In this document: piece after piece, positions 59,515-63,882 of the stretch
How positions within the stretch are numbered: the first letter of the stretch is position 1
How the letters are laid out: every line of letters begins with the position of its first letter
Origin: JAMOBE01 sp039908285
GTDB lineage: Bacteria; Pseudomonadota; Alphaproteobacteria; Rhodospirillales; Rhodospirillaceae
DNA: 63,882 nucleotides
Assembly (NCBI GenBank): GCA_039908285.1
Contig: JAMOBE010000010.1
Location: 1-63,882, forward strand
Reading direction: 5' to 3'
Notes under the pieces: model-generated
Seen by the model: the letters and a program-made list of their open reading frames with translations, nothing else
The model's database searches: none
What the model was told of the DNA's origin: nothing
Program-made: the position numbers and the translations under genes

Positions 59515-60438
59515 ATGGCGCGACGATCGACTTCCGGGGGCCCGGACGGAGGCGGCCCGGATGCCGGCCTGGAGGGAGCCGGCCTGGAGGGAGCCGACGT
59601 AGGGGGAGCCGCCCTGGAGGGAGCTGGTGTGCCCCTTCCGCGTCCCAGGGACGACCTGGACGTCGAGCGGGAGAAGCTGCTGGCCGCCGGAGCCGTCCGT
59701 CTGCCGTTGCCGCCGCCGCTGGCCGGCCGAGTCGCCGCCGCACCCGTCGGGCGGGCCTGGCTCGTCACCTTCGCCGACCTGGTGTCGCTGATGCTGGCCT
59801 TCTTCGTCATGCTCTACGCGATGCGTCTCGTCCATCCCGATCCGTGGCGCGAGGTGGTGACGGCCCTGTCGGCCCACCTCGATCCGGTGTCGGCGAAACC
59901 GGCACGGGGGGGAGACGCGGACTACACCATCGCCACGACCTTTCGTCGGCAGGCCATCGATCTCGACTACCTGGCCCGCATACTGGAGAGTGCCATCGGC
60001 GACGATCCCCATTTTACCGGCGCCACCATCAGGACCCGCGACAATAGACTGGTGCTGTCGCTGGCCAGCGATCTTCTGTTCGCCCCCGACGGCGCGGTGA
60101 TGTCGGAGCGGGCGCGGGAGGCCGTGCGCAACGTCGGGACCGTCGTGCGCAACATCTCGAACCAGGTCGGCGTCATGGGTCATTCCGACCCGATGCCGTC
60201 GCCGCCATCGTCGTCGTCGTCTCCACGGAAGACCTTCTCCTCGCCCTGGGAGCTTTCCCTGGTCCGGGCGGCGGCGGTGGCCAACGCCCTGCACGAGGCG
60301 GGATACCCGGACGACATCGTCGTCTACGGCGCCGGCGATACCCGGTTTGGCGACCTCCAGGACCTTTCGGGGGATCAGCGCAACCGGCTTGCGCGTCGCG
60401 TCGATGTCCTTATCCTGCCGGCCGCAACGGGGAGGTAG
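59515..60438 (+). CDS. MotB-like stator/OmpA-domain protein
   Basis: The 307-residue protein has a MotB-type helix with the proton-binding Asp88 (AWLVTFADLVSLMLAFFVML) and a C-terminal OmpA-like peptidoglycan-binding domain (GVMGHSDPM, LVRAAAVANALHEAGYPDDI, NRLARRVDVLIL). The N-terminal 60 residues are odd: Gly/Ala-rich with LEGAG-LEGAD repeats and no counterpart in MotB. There is no motA here, so it may serve as a second stator or a motor accessory. Start ATG 59515. The next gene starts 5 bp after its end. Confidence 0.82.
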   Translation: MARRSTSGGPDGGGPDAGLEGAGLEGADVGGAALEGAGVPLPRPRDDLDVEREKLLAAGAVRLPLPPPLAGRVAAAPVGRAWLVTFADLVSLMLAFFVMLYAMRLVHPDPWREVVTALSAHLDPVSAKPARGGDADYTIATTFRRQAIDLDYLARILESAIGDDPHFTGATIRTRDNRLVLSLASDLLFAPDGAVMSERAREAVRNVGTVVRNISNQVGVMGHSDPMPSPPSSSSSPRKTFSSPWELSLVRAAAVANALHEAGYPDDIVVYGAGDTRFGDLQDLSGDQRNRLARRVDVLILPAATGR

Positions 60439-60443
60439 GAACC

Positions 60444-63400
60444 TTGCGGCAAGGGCGGGTTGCGACACTGCTGGTGGTGCTGGTCCTGACGATCCTCGGG
60501 GTGGGATCGGCGATGGCGCAGGGCATCCTGCCGCGCATGGCCGACCATGGCACCTTTGGCCGCATGGTGTTCGACTGGGATCGGCCGGTGGGCTACAAAG
60601 CCGAGGTGGGGCCGAAGGGGCTGGTGGTGACCTTCGACCGGCCGCTGGCGGGCGAGATCGGCGGCGTGCCGGGCCCGCTGTCGGACTACGTCACCGGCGT
60701 GCAGGTGGCCCCCGATCGCCGCAGCCTGACCTTTCCCCTTGCACGGACGGGTCTGTCGGCGCGGGCCTTCACCTCCGGCACCTCGGTGGTGGTGGACATC
60801 TCGAAGACGCCCGAGTCCGCGGCGACCAAGGCACCCGAGACCAAGACACCCGAGACCAAGACCCCGGCCGAGCCGGCGGCGGCGAAGGTGCCGAACGTCA
60901 CGGTGCGCAGCGGAGCCTACAAGGACTACAACCGCTTGGTATTCGAATGGCCCTCCGCCGTCGGTTACCAGGTACGGGAGGAGTCGGGGCGCGCCATCGT
61001 CACCTTCGACAAGCCGGGCCGCATCGATCTGACCGCCGTCCGGCGCCGTCTGCCGCCTGAGTTCGCCATCCTGGAGTCCGTCACCGAGCCGACCCGGACC
61101 ATCGTCACGATGCCATCCCCCGGGCCGGCGCCGGTGCACCATTTCCATACCGACGGCCGGACGGTGGCCCTCGACATCCCGCGTGCCAAACCCGGAGCCA
61201 CTCCGGCCGCTTCCGCTCCAGCCGCTTCCGCTCCAGCCGCTCCCGCTCCTGCTCCAGCAGCACCGGCGCCGACACCGGCGGCGAAGGCCCCGCCGGCCCC
61301 GCCGGCCCCCGCGGCCAAGGCCGCTCCACCGGCTCCAGCCCCGGCGGCGGAGCCGGTCCCCGTGGCGGCGCCCGCCCCGCCGCCGGTCACCCGGGCCCCT
61401 CCGGGGGCTCCGGCCGCCGTTCCCGCCGGGGCGACGCTTGAAGACCTGGAGAAGCCTCGGCCGGGCGAACCGCCGAAGATCGTCAGCCTCAGCTTTTCGT
61501 GGACTCAGCCGGCGGCGGCGGCCGTGTTCCGGCGGGCTGGCCACCTGTGGGTGGTGTTCGACCGGGTCATGGAGGTGGACGTCAAGCTCCAGCGTCGACT
61601 CGGCGGCGACGTGGTCCAGTCGATGGAGCAGATCCCCCACAAGACCGGCACCGTGGTCCGCATCGCCACCCAGCCCGGCTTCAACCCGAGCGTTCGCCGC
61701 GAGGGGCTGTTGTGGATCATCGACCTGATGCGTCAGCCCCTGCAACCCCGGGTGCCGATCGAGGTGAAGAGCGAGCCCGACTCGCCCATCGGCCCGCGCA
61801 TCGTCCTGCCGGTGACCGAGGGCGGAACCCTGGTGTCGGTGACCGATCCCGAGGTGGGCGACGTGATGACGGTGATCCCGGTGATTCCCCTCGGACACGG
61901 GGTCCAGCCGGCCCGCTCGCTCGCCGACCTGGACCTGCTGGCCACCGCCCAGGGCATCGTCGTCATTCCCCGCCTGGAGCAGGTGGTGGCCCGCTCGTCC
62001 CGCACCGGCGTCGAGATCATGGCGCCCGGCCCCGGGCTGCACCTCTCCCGCGACGTCACCCGGTTCGAAAATCTGGCCCAGTTCACCAAGGAAAAGGCGG
62101 TCAACGAGATCTTCGACATCAAGGGCTGGCAGCACGCCGACGCGCCCTACATGGAGGAGCAGCGGCGGCTCAACGCCATCATCGCCGACGCGTCCAAGCC
62201 GGAGCAGCGCCACGGGCCGCGCATGGAACTGGCGCGCTTCGAGTTCGCCAACGGCAACGCCGCCGATGCCGTCGGCATCCTGCAGGTCATGGTCACGGAC
62301 GATCCGTCGATCGCGAACCAGGCGTCATTCCGGGCTCTGCGGGGGGCCAGCAATTTCCTCCTCTACCGGTTCGAGGAGGCGGTGGAGGACCTCAATCACC
62401 CGAGCCTCTCCGGCAATGACGAGGCCGGGTTCTGGCGCGCCGCCGCCGAGGCCTCGATCGGCAATCCCGGGGCGCAGGCGGCGGCGCTCAAGGCCAACGG
62501 CGGGGTGCTGCGCAACTATCCCCGGCCCCTGAAGACCAGGCTGTCCCTGATCGGCGCCGAGGCCGCCATCGAGGCCGCCGACGACCTGACGGCGCAGAAC
62601 TTCATCGAGGCCGCCAAGTCCGACGACAACACGCCCTGGGAGAAGGCGGCCATCACCTACTTCACCGGCCGTTTCGGCGAACTGACCGGGGCCTTCGACG
62701 CGGCCCTCGCCAGCTGGGAGGAGGTGGAGAACAGCACCAGCCGGCTCTACCGCGCCAAGGCGGCGGTGGCCCGCATCGAACTGCAGCTTCGCATGGAGCG
62801 CATCAAGCCGGGCGAAGCGGTGGAGCGCCTGGACAAGCTGCGGTTCGCCTGGCGCGGCGACGACTTCGAGTTCAACCTATTGCGGCGCCTTGGCGAGCTG
62901 CAGATGGCGGAGGGTGACCATGGCGCCGGTCTGCGCACGCTGAAGCACCTGGCCACCTCCTACAGCGAGCACCGGGAGGCGCCCAAGGTGGCCCAGCAGA
63001 TGCGCGACGCCTTCGACACCCTGTTCCTGGCCGGAACCGCCGAGTCGCTGCCGCCGGTCACCGCCATCGGCCTCTATGACGAGTTCCGTGAGCTGACGCC
63101 GACCGGGGAGAAGGGCGACGAGATGATTCGCCGCCTGGCCGACCGGCTGGTCTCGGTGGACCTCCTGGACCGGGCGTCGGGTCTTCTCGACAACCAGGTG
63201 CGGTTCCGCCTCAAGGGGCTGGACAAGGCCAAGGTCGGCACCCGGCTGGCGCTGGTCCATCTCTTGAACCACCAGCCGCAGGCGGCCATCGACGCCCTGA
63301 CCATTTCCGAGGTGCCAGGTCTTCCCGCCGACCTGGCCCTGCAGCGCCGGCACATGACGGCGCGGGCGCTGGCCGACGTCGGCAAGATCACCGAGGCGAT

Positions 63401-63812
63401 CGCCCTGCTGAATGGCGACTCGACGGAGGACGGACGCCTCCTCGCCATGGAAATCCACTCGAAGAACCGCAACTGGGCCGCCGTCGCCACCGTGCTGGAG
63501 GGGCTGGTGGAGAAGCCGACCAAGGGCGGCAAGGCGGGCGAGAAACAGGCGCGCTGGATCCTCGACTGGGCGACCGCCCTCACCCTGGCCAAGGACGACC
63601 GCGGCGTCGCCAAGCTGCGCCGGACCTATCTGCCCATGGTGGAGGGAACCGCCGTCTATGACGCCTTCAACCTGCTGACCAGCAGTGCGGACACCGGACT
63701 GCTGGATTATCGGCAGATTTCCGAGAAGACGAAACTCGCCCAGGGGTTCAAGGCGTTCATGGAGTCGTACCGGGAGCGGATCAAGTCCGGACGGCTGAGC
63801 CAGATCAACTGA
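60444..63812 (+). CDS. Large secreted TPR-like flagellar-operon protein
   Basis: The 1,122-residue protein begins at a TTG at 60444 behind GGAGG; no ATG gives a signal peptide. It has a signal (LLVVLVLTILGVGSAMAQ), two or three AMIN-like beta domains (LSFSWTQPAAAAVFRRAGHL, VVFDRVMEVDVKLQ), a ~130-residue Ala/Pro-rich linker, and a C-terminal half of TPR-like helical repeats (ARFEFANGNAADAVGILQVM, EKAAITYFTGRFGELTGAFD). It is periplasmic and probably binds peptidoglycan or the motor. It ends the fliL operon. I know no experimental name for it; length and layout fit large tetratricopeptide proteins of alphaproteobacterial flagellar operons. Confidence 0.78.
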   Translation: MRQGRVATLLVVLVLTILGVGSAMAQGILPRMADHGTFGRMVFDWDRPVGYKAEVGPKGLVVTFDRPLAGEIGGVPGPLSDYVTGVQVAPDRRSLTFPLARTGLSARAFTSGTSVVVDISKTPESAATKAPETKTPETKTPAEPAAAKVPNVTVRSGAYKDYNRLVFEWPSAVGYQVREESGRAIVTFDKPGRIDLTAVRRRLPPEFAILESVTEPTRTIVTMPSPGPAPVHHFHTDGRTVALDIPRAKPGATPAASAPAASAPAAPAPAPAAPAPTPAAKAPPAPPAPAAKAAPPAPAPAAEPVPVAAPAPPPVTRAPPGAPAAVPAGATLEDLEKPRPGEPPKIVSLSFSWTQPAAAAVFRRAGHLWVVFDRVMEVDVKLQRRLGGDVVQSMEQIPHKTGTVVRIATQPGFNPSVRREGLLWIIDLMRQPLQPRVPIEVKSEPDSPIGPRIVLPVTEGGTLVSVTDPEVGDVMTVIPVIPLGHGVQPARSLADLDLLATAQGIVVIPRLEQVVARSSRTGVEIMAPGPGLHLSRDVTRFENLAQFTKEKAVNEIFDIKGWQHADAPYMEEQRRLNAIIADASKPEQRHGPRMELARFEFANGNAADAVGILQVMVTDDPSIANQASFRALRGASNFLLYRFEEAVEDLNHPSLSGNDEAGFWRAAAEASIGNPGAQAAALKANGGVLRNYPRPLKTRLSLIGAEAAIEAADDLTAQNFIEAAKSDDNTPWEKAAITYFTGRFGELTGAFDAALASWEEVENSTSRLYRAKAAVARIELQLRMERIKPGEAVERLDKLRFAWRGDDFEFNLLRRLGELQMAEGDHGAGLRTLKHLATSYSEHREAPKVAQQMRDAFDTLFLAGTAESLPPVTAIGLYDEFRELTPTGEKGDEMIRRLADRLVSVDLLDRASGLLDNQVRFRLKGLDKAKVGTRLALVHLLNHQPQAAIDALTISEVPGLPADLALQRRHMTARALADVGKITEAIALLNGDSTEDGRLLAMEIHSKNRNWAAVATVLEGLVEKPTKGGKAGEKQARWILDWATALTLAKDDRGVAKLRRTYLPMVEGTAVYDAFNLLTSSADTGLLDYRQISEKTKLAQGFKAFMESYRERIKSGRLSQIN

Positions 63813-63822
63813 GAGGGTGAAA

Positions 63823-63882
63823 ATGAATCGGCATCACGACCATAAAAGCCCTCTCCCCCCTCTTCGGGGGGAGAGGGTTGGG
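63823..63882. repeat. Left part of the dispersed palindromic element, cut by the window end
   Basis: GACCATAAAAGCCCTCTCCC begins near 63837, and the hairpin CCCTCTCCCC...GGGGAGAGGG occupies 63849-63877, as at 41901-41930. The bases before it (GAGAGG.TGA..ATGAA) also match the copy at 41864-41880. An ATG at 63823 opens a frame (MNRHHDHKSPLPP), as the YcfL-like gene does. Whether a gene continues outside the window cannot be seen. Confidence 0.8.

Overview
The window is GC-rich, densely coding DNA of alphaproteobacterial character. It carries a Rhodospirillales-type flagellar/chemotaxis operon, with a DUF6468-like protein and a MotE-like protein after fliM, and a chromosomal CheZ. Two Ala/Gly-rich proteins end in the LGLGLGLG transmembrane motif plus an acidic tail that is characteristic of the magnetosome proteins Mms6 and MamD. 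The best guess is a magnetotactic Magnetospirillum-like bacterium; this is inferred from protein families only, since no rRNA is present. No tRNA, rRNA, CRISPR array or intact insertion sequence was seen.

Layout. 0-6.4 kb: folC, tex, a DUF59 Fe-S assembly protein with an NnrS-like membrane protein, and a GT2 glycosyltransferase. 6.4-8.6 kb: an AT-richer, non-coding patch with mirrored C11/G11 tracts, then the Mms6-like and MamD-like genes. 8.7-12.6 kb: a dihydrolipoyl dehydrogenase and a CBS-PAS histidine kinase. 12.7-15.9 kb: a four-gene minus-strand operon (two DUF2589-type proteins, a helical protein, and an HNH nuclease with a Ser/Arg/Lys-rich tail and foreign base composition). This is the best candidate for an undescribed system. 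16.3-22 kb: a coupled pair of unknowns, a MITE-like inverted repeat, an ABC exporter, an ankyrin protein and a possible degenerate GGDEF/EAL-like protein. 22.3-32 kb: DsbA, CcoI-CcoS (cbb3 oxidase assembly), a nucleotidyltransferase, a B12-type radical SAM protein and a very large Fe-S flavoprotein. 32-36.7 kb: acpS/pdxJ, then mlaA, a membrane protein, an acyl carrier protein and a cobyrinate diamide synthase.

36.7-43.4 kb: bacteriohemerythrin plus response regulator, small secreted and low-complexity proteins (one like sulfur globule proteins), and an LpoB/COG3014/YcfL lipoprotein operon. A palindromic element makes up the N-terminus of the YcfL frame. 43.7-49.2 kb: a kinase-like PAS protein lacking the catalytic His, an overlapping sugar-nucleotide/methyltransferase operon, and rplM-rpsI behind a hairpin plus T run that looks like an attenuator. 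49.6-63.9 kb: a membrane protein whose frame runs antisense through folK, flgHAGF, and, divergently, fliL, fliM, DUF6468, motE, cheY, cheZ, motB and a large TPR-like secreted protein.

Repeats. A GC-rich palindromic element occurs at both window edges and once complete at 41.9 kb; a fragment lies at 10.2 kb. All functions are read from translated motifs and gene order. No database search was run, and family names given from memory carry the confidence stated.
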